From: Streptomyces sp. WMMC500
Lineage (GTDB): Bacteria > Actinomycetota > Actinomycetes > Streptomycetales > Streptomycetaceae
Assembly (NCBI RefSeq): GCF_027497195.1
Contig: NZ_CP114905.1
Location: 6,149,001-6,213,000 of the forward strand
Reading direction: 5' to 3'
Length of the DNA: 64,000 nucleotides
This document shows positions 41,776 through 49,984 of the stretch, piece by piece. Within the stretch, counting starts at the first letter, position 1. Each line of letters starts with the position of its first letter. A program made the translations under genes and the position numbers. The notes under the pieces were generated by a model, which was given only the letters and a program-made list of their open reading frames with translations, did not search any database and was not told the DNA's origin.

Positions 41776-44364
41776 GTGAGACGGCACCTACCCCGTGCCC
41801 TCGCCGCCGTGCTGGTCGTCGGAGCGCTCGCCGCGCCCGGCGCCGCCGCGGCCGACGAGGGCCCCGAGCTGATCGTCAACGGCGGCTTCGACGCCGGCAC
41901 CGCGCCCTGGTGGTGGACGCCGGACAACCCCGGCACCGTGGTCGACGGGCGGCTCTGCGCCGACGTGCCCGCAGGCACCGCCAACCCGTGGGACGCCATC
42001 GTCGGCCAGAACGACCTGCCGATAGCCGCCGGCGAGACCTACGCCCTGAGCTACACCGCGACCGCCACCGCACCGGTGACGATCCGCACCAACGTGCAGC
42101 AGGCCGTGGAGCCGTGGGGCCAGTTCTTCACCTCCGCGGACCAGGTGACGGAGACCCCGCAGACCTTCGAGCACGTCTTCACCGCCACCGCCGCAGAAGA
42201 CGCCGCGCAGCTCGCCTTCCAGATCGGCGGCAGCGACGCCGCGTACACCTTCTGCGTCGACGACGTCTCGCTGCGCGGCGGGGCGGAACAGCCGCCGTAC
42301 GACCCGGACACCGGCTCGCCGGTGCGCGTCAACCAGGTCGGCTATCTCACCGAGGGGCCGAAGAACGGCACCTTCGTCACCGAGGCCACCGAGCCGCTGA
42401 CCTGGACGCTGAACGCCGCGGACGGCACCGGGAAGGCGAGCGGCACCACCGTGCCCGCGGGCACCGACCCGACCTCGCTGAAGAACGTGCACACCTTCGC
42501 TTTCGGCGACTTCGCCGAGGCCGGCGAGGGCTACACCGTCACGATCGACGGCGAGACCAGCGAGCCGTTCAGCATCGGCGACGACATCTACGGCACGCTG
42601 CGCACCGACGCGCTCGCGTACTTCTACCACAACCGCAGCGGCATCGAGATCGACGCCGGCCTGGTCGGCGAGGAGTACGCCCGGCCCGCCGGGCACGTGA
42701 ACGTCGCGCCCAACCAGGGCGACGACGGCGTCCCGTGCCAGCCGGGCGACTGCGACTACACGCTGGACGCCGCGGGCGGCTGGTACGACGCGGGCGACCA
42801 CGGCAAGTACGTGGTCAACGGCGGCATCGCCGCCGCGCAGGTGATGGGCGTCTACGAGCGCACCCTGACCACCGAGGGCGCCGACGGCGAGCCGATCGGC
42901 GACGGGAAGCTCGCCGTGCCCGAGCGGGGCAACGGCGTGCCCGACGTGCTCGACGAGGCGCGCTGGCAACTGGAGTTCCAGATGTCCATGCAGGTGCCGG
43001 CGGGCGAGGAACTGGCCGGCATGGCGCACCACAAGCTGCACGACGCGCAGTGGACCGCCCTGCCGACGCTGCCGCACGAGGACCCGCAGCCGCGCGAGCT
43101 GCACCCGCCGTCGACCGCCGCGACGCTCAACCTGGCCGCCACGGGCGCGCAGTGCGCGCGGCTTTACGACGACTATGACGAGACAGCAGCGTTCGCCGAC
43201 CGGTGCCTGTCCGCGGCCCGTACCGCGTACGCCGCCGCCGAGGCGCACCCCGACATGCTCGCCGACCCGAACGACTCCACCGGCGGCGGCGCGTACAGCG
43301 ACGGCGAGGTGAGCGACGAGTTCTACTGGGCCGCCGCCGAGCTGTACCTGTCCACCGGCGAGGACGCCTATCTGCAGGACGTGCTGGGCTCGCCCCTGCA
43401 CGGCGACGCCGCGGCGGTCTTCCCCGGCGGCGGCATGGGCTGGGGCGCCACCGCCGGGCTCGGCGCGCTGGACCTGGCGACCGTCGACAGCGGGCTGACC
43501 GACGCGCAGCTCGCCGTCGTCCGCGGCATGGTCACCGAGGCCGCCGACGGCTACGCGGCCGACGCCGCGAACGCCGCCTACGGCGCCCCGTACGCCCCCG
43601 AGGGCGGGCGCTACGTCTGGGGCTCCAACAGCCAGGTGCTCAACAACATGGTCGTCCTGGCCACCGCACACGGCCTGACCGGCGAGGCCGGCTACCGCGA
43701 CGCCGTCCTCACGGGCCTGGACTACGTGCTGGGCCGCAACCCGCTGAACCAGTCGTACGTCACCGGCTACGGCGAGCGCGACTCGGAGAACCAGCACCAC
43801 CGGCACTGGGCGAACCAGCTCGACCCGAGCCTGCCGAACCCGCCCGCGGGCGCGCTGGCCGGCGGCCCGGACTCGCAGTTGGAGGACCCGGTGGCGCAGC
43901 GGGAGCTGACCGGCTGCCCGCCGGCGATGTGCTACATCGACGACATCGAGTCGTACTCGACCAACGAGGTCACGATCAACTGGAACGCCCCGCTCGCCTG
44001 GATCGCCGGCTACGCCGACGACCTCGGCGCCGGCGGCGGCACCGGTCCCGGTCCCGGCGAGGAATGCGCGGCGGCGTACTCCGTGCCCGGCCAGTGGCCC
44101 GGCGGCTTCACCGGCACCGTCACGGTCTCCTGCGACGGCGCGGCCCTCGACGGCTGGACCGCGGAGTGGGACTTCCCCGACGGACAGCGCCTCCAGAACG
44201 CCTGGAACGCCGTCTGCACCCAGTCCGGCACCAGCGTGAGCTGCCGCAACACGCCGTACAACGGCGCGGTGCCGGACGGCGGTTCCGTCTCCTTCGGCTT
44301 CAACGCCGTCTGGAGCGGCAGCAACGGCGCGCCGCAGGAGGTGAAGCTCGGCGGACGCACCTGA
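41776..44364 (+). CDS. Secreted GH9 cellulase with CBM4-like and CBM2 domains
   Basis: Secreted multidomain cellulase of 862 residues, read from a GTG that opens a signal peptide (RALAAVLVVGALAAPGAAAA). Domain order: CBM4/9-like beta-sandwich (about 30-170, starting ELIVNGGFDAGTAPWW), CelD-type Ig-like domain (about 180-270, VRVNQVGYLTEGPKNGTFV), GH9 catalytic barrel (about 275-750) and a C-terminal CBM2 (about 760-860, with Cys pair and exposed Trp residues). Active-site residues include Asp338 and Asp341 (GGWYDAGDHGKYV) and general acid Glu731 (YSTNEVTINWNAPLAW). It releases cellobiose or cello-oligomers for the adjacent Ceb importer. Confidence 0.93.
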   Translation: MRRHLPRALAAVLVVGALAAPGAAAADEGPELIVNGGFDAGTAPWWWTPDNPGTVVDGRLCADVPAGTANPWDAIVGQNDLPIAAGETYALSYTATATAPVTIRTNVQQAVEPWGQFFTSADQVTETPQTFEHVFTATAAEDAAQLAFQIGGSDAAYTFCVDDVSLRGGAEQPPYDPDTGSPVRVNQVGYLTEGPKNGTFVTEATEPLTWTLNAADGTGKASGTTVPAGTDPTSLKNVHTFAFGDFAEAGEGYTVTIDGETSEPFSIGDDIYGTLRTDALAYFYHNRSGIEIDAGLVGEEYARPAGHVNVAPNQGDDGVPCQPGDCDYTLDAAGGWYDAGDHGKYVVNGGIAAAQVMGVYERTLTTEGADGEPIGDGKLAVPERGNGVPDVLDEARWQLEFQMSMQVPAGEELAGMAHHKLHDAQWTALPTLPHEDPQPRELHPPSTAATLNLAATGAQCARLYDDYDETAAFADRCLSAARTAYAAAEAHPDMLADPNDSTGGGAYSDGEVSDEFYWAAAELYLSTGEDAYLQDVLGSPLHGDAAAVFPGGGMGWGATAGLGALDLATVDSGLTDAQLAVVRGMVTEAADGYAADAANAAYGAPYAPEGGRYVWGSNSQVLNNMVVLATAHGLTGEAGYRDAVLTGLDYVLGRNPLNQSYVTGYGERDSENQHHRHWANQLDPSLPNPPAGALAGGPDSQLEDPVAQRELTGCPPAMCYIDDIESYSTNEVTINWNAPLAWIAGYADDLGAGGGTGPGPGEECAAAYSVPGQWPGGFTGTVTVSCDGAALDGWTAEWDFPDGQRLQNAWNAVCTQSGTSVSCRNTPYNGAVPDGGSVSFGFNAVWSGSNGAPQEVKLGGRT

Positions 44365-44371
44365 CCGGCCG

Positions 44372-44417
44372 CCCGCGCGCCGCCGGGGCGGGTTCTCCCG
44401 CCCCGGCGGCGCGCGGG
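44372..44417. terminator. Strong terminator after the cellulase gene
   Basis: Perfect 21-bp inverted repeat (44372-44392 with 44397-44417) and a TTCT loop, eight bases past the stop codon. Confidence 0.9.
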
Positions 44418-44470
44418 GTTAAGCCCCTCCGATGCGTTCCTCAAGAGAGCCTTAAGCCTCGCGCCCGATG

Positions 44471-44499
44471 CCCGAGTCGGGTGTTTCGCCCGAGTCGGG
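44471..44499. repeat. Paired palindromic 11-mers
   Basis: CCCGAGTCGGG occurs at 44471-44481 and again at 44489-44499, 18 bases apart. Each copy is itself a palindrome around the central G. They lie between the cellulase terminator and the 3' end of the hexosaminidase gene, in a 261-base gap with no gene. Confidence 0.6.
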
Positions 44500-44678
44500 G
44501 CCACTAGCGTGCGTAGCGTTCCTCGGGACGGCGGGGAGGCGGTCGCCTCCAGCCGTGCCGAGCGGTGCGGGCCGTCCCCCCACCGCCTCCCCTCCGCGGG
44601 CTCCGCGGCCACGGCCGCGGACCGGCAGCCGCCGGGGGGAGGCGGGCCCGTGCCCCCTCCCTCGCTCCCTCTCCCGGA

Positions 44679-46301
44679 TCACTCCCAGGGCACCTGGGTC
44701 GAGCGGTAGAAGTCGATGCCCATCGCGTCCCACCGCGGGCCCTGCGCCACCAGCCGGTCCCGGTAGCCGTCCCAGCCGAGCTTCGCGGCCGGGGACCAGC
44801 CCAGCTCGGCGGCGCCCGCGGCGCGCGGGAACGCCATGAACTCGATCTGGTCGTTGGTCGACAGCGTCTCCGACCACAGCGGCGCCTCGACCCCGAGGAT
44901 CGCGCTCTCGGGCACGCCGCCGCGCATGTACGCGCCCGGGTCCCAGTCGTAGGACTGCCGCACCTCGACGTACCCGGCCCAGCTCAGCCCGAGGGGCGTC
45001 CCCTCGTGGTACTTCATGTCCAGGTACGTCCTGTTGGCAGGGGAGAGCACCAGCGGCGTGCCCGCCCTGGCGGCGTCGATGACCTCCTGCTCGCCGCCGG
45101 TCGTGCCCCAGTACTGCGCGACGGCGCCCTCGACCGGGTTGGCGCCGGCGAGCTGGTGCCATCCGATGACCTTCTTGCCGTACTCGCCGACGACGGCCTG
45201 CGCGCGCTCCATGAAGGCGACGAAGTCCTCGTCCGAGGTGGAGTGGGCCTCGTCGCCGCCGATGTGGAGGTACGGGCCGGGCGTCAGCTCGGCCAGCTCG
45301 CGCAGGACGTCGTCCACGAAGTCGTACGTGACCTCCTTCGGCACGCACAGCGAGCTGAACCCGACGCTCGTGCCGGTGTACAGCGGCGGCGCGACGCCGT
45401 CGCAGTTCAGCTCGGCGTACGAGGCGAGGGCGGCGTTGGTGTGGCCCGGCATGTCGACCTCGGGCACGACGGTCATGTGCCGGCTCGCGGCGTACGCGAC
45501 CAGCTCGCGGTACTGGTCCTTGGTGTAGTAGCCGCCGGGCCCGCCGCCGACCTGGGTGCTGCCACCGTACTCGGCGAGGTTCGGCCACGAGTCGATCACC
45601 AGCCGCCAGCCCTGGTCGTCGGTGAGGTGCAGGTGCAGGGTGTTGTACTTGTACAGCGCGAGCTGGTCGATGTAGCGCTTCACCTGCTCGACGGTGAAGA
45701 AGTGCCGGGCCACGTCGAGCATCGCGCTGCGGTACGCGAACCGCGGCTCGTCGGTGATCCGGCCGCCGGCCACGAGCCACGGCCCGTCCTGCGGGGTGCC
45801 CGCCTCCACGGCCGGGGGCAGCAACTGGCGCAGGGTCTGCACGCCGTGGAAGAGCCCGGCGGGCTCGGCGGCGGAGATCACGACGCCGTCGGCACCGGAG
45901 GTCAGCTCGTAGCCCTCGGAGCCGACGGCCTTCTTCAGCCCGGCGCTCAGCCGCAGCTCGATGGCGCCGGACTTGCTGCCGACGGGCAGCTCGAAGCCGG
46001 TCGAGGGGCGCAGCACGCCGGCCAGGTACTCGCCGGCGTCCCGGGCGGACGCGGCGGCGGCCGAGCTGCCGGGAGGCACCCGGATGGCGGTGTCCGCGGT
46101 GATCTCGTACGGGCTGCCGCCGGGCGCGACGGCGGCGGGGGCGGGGATGACGGAGTCCAGCGCGGCGGGCGCGGCGGCCCGCGGCTGCGCGGTGCCGGGC
46201 GCGGCGCCGGCGCCGGCCCCGGCGCCCGCGGCGACGGTGAGCAGCAGTGCGACCCCGAGGCGCGCGAGGGAGCGCGGGGGGCGGTGTGGGGGAGTCCTCA
46301 T
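44679..46301 (-). CDS. Secreted GH20 beta-N-acetylhexosaminidase
   Basis: Secreted exo-enzyme of 540 residues that removes N-acetylglucosamine from chitobiose and wall fragments. The ATG at 46299-46301 opens a signal peptide (LARLGVALLLTVAAGAGAGA). An N-terminal GH20b domain (about 50-180) precedes the barrel, which starts FAYRSAMLDVARHFFTVEQV. The catalytic Asp-Glu pair is in LHIGGDEAHST (near 350), and LHLHLTDDQGWR and DMPGHTNAALASY are conserved. A DasR-like box 92 bases upstream fits GlcNAc control. It corresponds in position and type to the hexosaminidase gene beside glmS and the ceb cluster in S. coelicolor. Confidence 0.93.
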   Translation of the reverse strand: MRTPPHRPPRSLARLGVALLLTVAAGAGAGAGAAPGTAQPRAAAPAALDSVIPAPAAVAPGGSPYEITADTAIRVPPGSSAAAASARDAGEYLAGVLRPSTGFELPVGSKSGAIELRLSAGLKKAVGSEGYELTSGADGVVISAAEPAGLFHGVQTLRQLLPPAVEAGTPQDGPWLVAGGRITDEPRFAYRSAMLDVARHFFTVEQVKRYIDQLALYKYNTLHLHLTDDQGWRLVIDSWPNLAEYGGSTQVGGGPGGYYTKDQYRELVAYAASRHMTVVPEVDMPGHTNAALASYAELNCDGVAPPLYTGTSVGFSSLCVPKEVTYDFVDDVLRELAELTPGPYLHIGGDEAHSTSDEDFVAFMERAQAVVGEYGKKVIGWHQLAGANPVEGAVAQYWGTTGGEQEVIDAARAGTPLVLSPANRTYLDMKYHEGTPLGLSWAGYVEVRQSYDWDPGAYMRGGVPESAILGVEAPLWSETLSTNDQIEFMAFPRAAGAAELGWSPAAKLGWDGYRDRLVAQGPRWDAMGIDFYRSTQVPWE

Positions 46302-46392
46302 GCGGTGACCTCTCACAGTGGCCCCTGCGGGGCTGCGGATCGTACGCGTGACATGGACCTTCCCAGGCGTACCGCCGGTGAAGGGCCGGGTC

Positions 46393-46407
46393 AAGGTGTA
46401 GACCATT
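46393..46407. promoter_or_regulatory. DasR-responsive element (dre-like site)
   Basis: AAGGTGTAGACCATT matches the dre consensus core GGTCTAGACC except for one base (GGTGTAGACC) and lies upstream of the hexosaminidase start. DasR is the GlcNAc/phosphosugar-responsive GntR repressor of chitin and GlcNAc genes in Streptomyces. Confidence 0.7.
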
Positions 46408-46473
46408 CCCCCTCGTGACCCGCCACGGGAAAGGAGTGGTTCCTGCCCGGTTCCGGGCAGATTTCTTGCGAAA

Positions 46474-46758
46474 GTGAAGATCATCAAGCACTATCGACGA
46501 GTGCACGACGACCTGATCGACCACCTGATGCGCAGCGCGCCGCTCACCCGCGGCGAAGCCGTGCGGGTCGTGCAGGACGTCCTGGCCTACTTCGACGAGA
46601 CGACGCCCGCGTTCGTCCGCCGGCGCCACCGCGAGCTGCAGGCGGACGGCCTGGTGAACGACGAGATCTTCGACCGGATCGCCCGCGAGCTGGCGCACCG
46701 CGCGGTCGCGCCCCCCGAGCTGAGCCGGCGTCAACTGCGCCGCATCGTCTACGGCTAG
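46474..46758 (+). CDS. Small conserved protein upstream of glmS
   Basis: A 94-residue helical protein read from a GTG (MKIIKHYRRVHDDLIDHLMR). Other stretches are EAVRVVQDVLAYFDETTPAF, VRRRHRELQADGLVNDEIFD and SRRQLRRIVYG. It has no membrane helix, signal or known motif; the Arg/His-rich helices suggest nucleic-acid or protein binding. It sits 55 bases before glmS on the same strand and is divergent from the hexosaminidase gene, so it probably shares control with GlcNAc metabolism. Its function is unknown. Confidence 0.75.
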   Translation: MKIIKHYRRVHDDLIDHLMRSAPLTRGEAVRVVQDVLAYFDETTPAFVRRRHRELQADGLVNDEIFDRIARELAHRAVAPPELSRRQLRRIVYG

Positions 46759-46813
46759 CCGCCCCCACCGGTCACCCTCACCCACCCTCCTCCCCGGACA
46801 GAAAGCGAACGAT

Positions 46814-48628
46814 ATGTGCGGAATCGTTGGTTACATCGGCAAGCGCGACGCGGCGCCCCTGCTGCTCGAAGGGCTCCAGCGGCTGGAGTACCGGGGCTAC
46901 GACTCCGCCGGCGTGGCCATCGCCGCCCGCTCCGGCGCGCTGAAGACCGTCAAGGCCAAGGGCCGGGTACGGGACCTGGAGGCCCGGGTGCCCAAGCGCT
47001 TCGCCGGCACCACGGGCATCGCGCACACCCGCTGGGCCACCCACGGCGCCCCCAGCGACGCCAACGCCCACCCGCACCAGGACGAGGCCGGCAAGGTCGC
47101 CGTCGTCCACAACGGCATCATCGACAACGCCGCCGACCTGCGCGCCAAGCTCGCCGCCGACGGCGTCGAGCTGGCCTCCGAGACCGACACCGAGGTGCTG
47201 GCCCACCTCGTCGGCCGTTCCGCCGCGGCCACCCTGGAGGAGGCCGTGCGCGAGACGCTGCGGCTGGTGGAGGGCACGTACGGCATCGCCGTGCTGCACG
47301 CCGACCACCCCGACCGCATCGTCGTCGCGCGCAACGGCTCGCCGGTCGTGCTGGGCATCGGCGAGCGCGAGATGTTCGTCGCCTCCGACGTCGCCGCGCT
47401 GGTCTCGCACACCCGCCAGGTCGTCACCCTCGGCGACGGCGAGATGGCGACCCTCAAGGCCGACGACTACCGCACGTACACCACCGAGGGCTCGCGCACG
47501 TCGTCCTCGCCGGAGACGGTGGAGTGGTCGCCCGAGTCGTACGACATGGCGGGCCACGACACGTACATGCACAAGGAGATCTGCGAGCAGGCCGACGCCG
47601 TCGACCGCGTGCTGCGCGGGCGGATCGAGGAGCGGTTCTCCACCGTCCACCTCGGCGGCCTCAACCTGGACGCGCGCGAGGCCCGCGCGGTGCGGCGCGT
47701 GAAGATCCTCGGCTGCGGCACCTCGTACCACGCGGGCATGATCGGCGCGCAGTTGGTCGAGGAGCTGGCGCGGGTGCCCGCGGACGCCGAGCCGGCCAGC
47801 GAGTTCCGCTACCGCAACCCGGTCGTCGACCCCGACACGCTCTACGTCGCCGTCTCCCAGTCCGGCGAGACGTACGACGTGCTGGCCGCCGTGCAGGAGC
47901 TGAAGCGCAAGGGCGCGCGGGTCCTCGGCGTCGTCAACGTCGTCGGCTCGGCCATCGCCCGCGAGACGGACGGCGGGATCTACGTGCACGCGGGACCGGA
48001 GGTCTGCGTGGTGTCCACCAAGTGCTTCACCAACACCGTCGTCGCCTTCGGCCTGCTCGCCCTGCACCTCGGCCGCATCCGCGACCTGTCGGTCGCCGAC
48101 GGCCGCCGCGTCATCGAGGGGCTGCGCCGGCTGCCGGAGCAGATCGCGGAGATGCTGCGCGGCGAGGACGGCATCCGGGCGCTGGCGAAGGAGTACGCGC
48201 ACGCCAGGTCGATGATGTTCATCGGCCGGGTCCGCGGCTACCCGGTGGCGCGGGAGGCGGCGCTGAAGCTGAAGGAGGTCAGCTACATCCACGCCGAGGC
48301 GTATCCGGCCTCCGAGCTGAAGCACGGCCCGCTGGCGCTGATCGAACCGGAGGTGCCGACCGTGGCGATCGTGCCGGACGACGAGCTGCTGGAGAAGAAC
48401 CGCGCGGCGATGGAGGAGATCAAGGCCCGCGAGGGCCGCATCCTCGCGGTCGCCCACCGCCCGCAGGAGAAGGCGGACCACACGATCGTGGTACCCCGCA
48501 GCGAACCGGAGCTGGACCCCATCCTGATGGGCATCCCGCTGCAACTCCTCGCGTACCACACGGCGCTGGAGCTGGGCCGCGACATCGACAAGCCGCGCAA
48601 CCTGGCGAAGTCGGTGACGGTGGAGTAG
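46814..48628 (+). CDS. glmS: Glutamine-fructose-6-phosphate aminotransferase
   Basis: Cytoplasmic enzyme of 604 residues making glucosamine-6-phosphate, the entry step to UDP-GlcNAc for peptidoglycan. The glutaminase domain starts MCGIVGYIG with the N-terminal nucleophile Cys2, and has LEYRGYDSAGVA and HTRWATHGAP. Two SIS domains follow, with VKILGCGTSYHAGMI and YVAVSQSGETYDVL in the first and the C-terminal KPRNLAKSVTVE ending the second. The position next to the hexosaminidase suggests this is the additional glmS-type gene of the S. coelicolor arrangement rather than the main one; both would have the same reaction. Confidence 0.95.
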   Translation: MCGIVGYIGKRDAAPLLLEGLQRLEYRGYDSAGVAIAARSGALKTVKAKGRVRDLEARVPKRFAGTTGIAHTRWATHGAPSDANAHPHQDEAGKVAVVHNGIIDNAADLRAKLAADGVELASETDTEVLAHLVGRSAAATLEEAVRETLRLVEGTYGIAVLHADHPDRIVVARNGSPVVLGIGEREMFVASDVAALVSHTRQVVTLGDGEMATLKADDYRTYTTEGSRTSSSPETVEWSPESYDMAGHDTYMHKEICEQADAVDRVLRGRIEERFSTVHLGGLNLDAREARAVRRVKILGCGTSYHAGMIGAQLVEELARVPADAEPASEFRYRNPVVDPDTLYVAVSQSGETYDVLAAVQELKRKGARVLGVVNVVGSAIARETDGGIYVHAGPEVCVVSTKCFTNTVVAFGLLALHLGRIRDLSVADGRRVIEGLRRLPEQIAEMLRGEDGIRALAKEYAHARSMMFIGRVRGYPVAREAALKLKEVSYIHAEAYPASELKHGPLALIEPEVPTVAIVPDDELLEKNRAAMEEIKAREGRILAVAHRPQEKADHTIVVPRSEPELDPILMGIPLQLLAYHTALELGRDIDKPRNLAKSVTVE

Positions 48629-48687
48629 CCCGCGGCGGTCACGGCGTCCGGTCGCCGCGCCGGGCGCCGGACTGCCTCACCGCGGGC
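48627..48687. terminator. Long inverted repeat between glmS and E1-like gene
   Basis: AGCCCGCGG (48627-48635) pairs with CCGCGGGCT (48679-48687), enclosing a further GTCCGG/CCGGAC stem. It overlaps the last codons of both convergent genes. Confidence 0.55.
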
Positions 48688-49804
48688 TCCCGCAGGCGGG
48701 GCAGTCGGGGCGGCGCGGCAGCCGGACGGTCACCTCGTCGCCCGGCACCATCAGGTTGAACCCGAAGCGGACGCCGGGTTCGAGCGGGGGGATGCCGGTC
48801 AGCAGCGCCAGGGCGCCGTACGCGACGAGCGCGCCGGACAGGCCCGCGGTGACGGCGTTGGCCGGGTTCCACGGCAGGTGGGCGGAGGCGGCGGGCTCGT
48901 CGGCTCCGGCGGCGAGGCCGAGGTCGGCGCGCCGCGTCGCCTGGTCGTGCAGGCACTCCCAGCACCCGCCGGTGCCGGGCCGGTGGATGCCGGCGGTGAC
49001 CAGCGGGCCGCTGTAGCCGCCGTCCACCCACGGCAGGCCGGCGGCCAGACAGGCCCGGTTCGCCCAGCGCCGTATCCGCGGCGGCCCGTCGGCGCCCAGC
49101 ACGAACACGTCGTACGGGGGAGAGGACGCGAGGAGCGCGGCCAGCTCCGCCGGGGCGGAGACGCGGCGCGCCTCGCCGGTGACGCGGATGTCGGGGTTGA
49201 CGGCGGCGAGCCTGCGCACGGCGGCGTCGGCCTTCCGCGCGCCCAGGTCCGCCTCCGCGTAGAGCAACTGCCGGTTCAGGTTCGACAGTTCCACCGTGTC
49301 GTCGTCGACCACGTGCAGGTGGCCGACGCCCGAGGCGGCCAGGTGCCAGGCGGCGGCGCCTCCCGTACCCCCGACGCCCAGGACGAGCACCCGGGACTCC
49401 TTCAGCCGCAGTTGCGCCTCCCACGCGCTGGCGCGCTCGCCGAGGTCCATCCAGCGCAGCAGCGGCACGCTCCGGCTGTAGCGCTCGGCTTCCCGGGACG
49501 AGAACTGCGCGGGCAGCGGCGCGGCGGCGTCTTCCAGGAAGCCCGCTGAGGCGAGCCGGTCCAGCGCGGCGGTGACGTCGCCGGGTTCGACACCCTCGTG
49601 GCGGGTGCGTACGGCGGTGACGATGTCCTGCGTGCTGCGGCTGCCGTCGGCGGCTTCGACCAGCGTCCAGACCCAGCCGCGCGGGTCCTCGATCTCCGCG
49701 CCGACGCCGTAGACCACGCTGCCGATACGGACGTTCCCGGCCACGGTGCGGTAGCCGCGGTGCTCCGGTTTGACCCGTGGCCGCGCCCAGTGTGCCACCG
49801 CCAT
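48677..49804 (-). CDS. E1/ThiF-type adenylyltransferase with N-terminal RRE-like domain
   Basis: A 375-residue protein from the ATG at 49802-49804. The C-terminal E1 core (about 105-375) has the ATP-binding motif VLVLGVGGTGGAAAWHLAAS (GxGGxG at 143-148), the Asp loop VVDDDTVELSNLNRQLLYAE with its Arg finger, and a zinc site of two CxxC pairs (GGCWEC and CPAC). Such enzymes adenylate a peptide or protein C-terminus. The first 95 residues (VKPEHRGYRTVAGNVRIGSV, WVWTLVEAADGSRSTQDIVT, ALDRLASAGFLED) look like a winged-helix PqqD/RRE-type domain, the module that binds leader peptides in RiPP pathways. A 23-residue peptide is encoded divergently 109 bases away, the likely substrate. The RRE assignment is by eye. 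Confidence 0.8.
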   Translation of the reverse strand: MAVAHWARPRVKPEHRGYRTVAGNVRIGSVVYGVGAEIEDPRGWVWTLVEAADGSRSTQDIVTAVRTRHEGVEPGDVTAALDRLASAGFLEDAAAPLPAQFSSREAERYSRSVPLLRWMDLGERASAWEAQLRLKESRVLVLGVGGTGGAAAWHLAASGVGHLHVVDDDTVELSNLNRQLLYAEADLGARKADAAVRRLAAVNPDIRVTGEARRVSAPAELAALLASSPPYDVFVLGADGPPRIRRWANRACLAAGLPWVDGGYSGPLVTAGIHRPGTGGCWECLHDQATRRADLGLAAGADEPAASAHLPWNPANAVTAGLSGALVAYGALALLTGIPPLEPGVRFGFNLMVPGDEVTVRLPRRPDCPACGSPR

Positions 49805-49912
49805 GCCCACCCCGCAGGCCGCGCCAGGAAACCTTGCACCGACGCGGCCCAATGTGCACTACTGAGTGAGTCGTTTCAAGCACACAGAGTTGACCCTGTG
49901 GAGGGAGGCGCG
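49805..49912. promoter_or_regulatory. Divergent promoter region of the peptide cassette
   Basis: The 108 bases between the E1-like gene and the peptide gene must hold both promoters. GTTGACCCTG (49889-49898) resembles a -35 element but lies too near the peptide start to be its promoter without a very short leader. GGAGGGAGG at 49900-49908 is a strong ribosome site for the peptide. Confidence 0.5.
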
Positions 49913-49984
49913 ATGCAGGAGATCAGGATCCGTCGTCTCGACAAGAAGGAGACGACGGGCGACAGCAACCCCAGCGGCGAGTGA
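49913..49984 (+). CDS. Short peptide, putative RiPP precursor or signal peptide (23 residues)
   Basis: A small gene below usual annotation size: ATG at 49913, a very good GGAGGGAGG ribosome site five bases upstream, and a stop TGA at 49982-49984 that overlaps the GTG start of the carboxypeptidase gene. The product begins MQEIRIRRLDKK and ends ETTGDSNPSGE: a basic/hydrophobic leader-like half and a small polar C-terminal half, with no Cys and no signal peptide. The E1-like enzyme with an RRE-like domain (divergent) and an M14 carboxypeptidase (translationally coupled) flank it, which fits a precursor that is bound, trimmed and activated at its C-terminus. It could instead be only a leader controlling carboxypeptidase translation. 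Confidence 0.65.
   Translation: MQEIRIRRLDKKETTGDSNPSGE

Noticed and set aside
49913..49984. Pup-like (prokaryotic ubiquitin-like) peptide because it ends in GE
   Set aside because: At 23 residues it is far shorter than Pup (about 64-72) and lacks the coiled-coil region; no pafA or dop gene is nearby.
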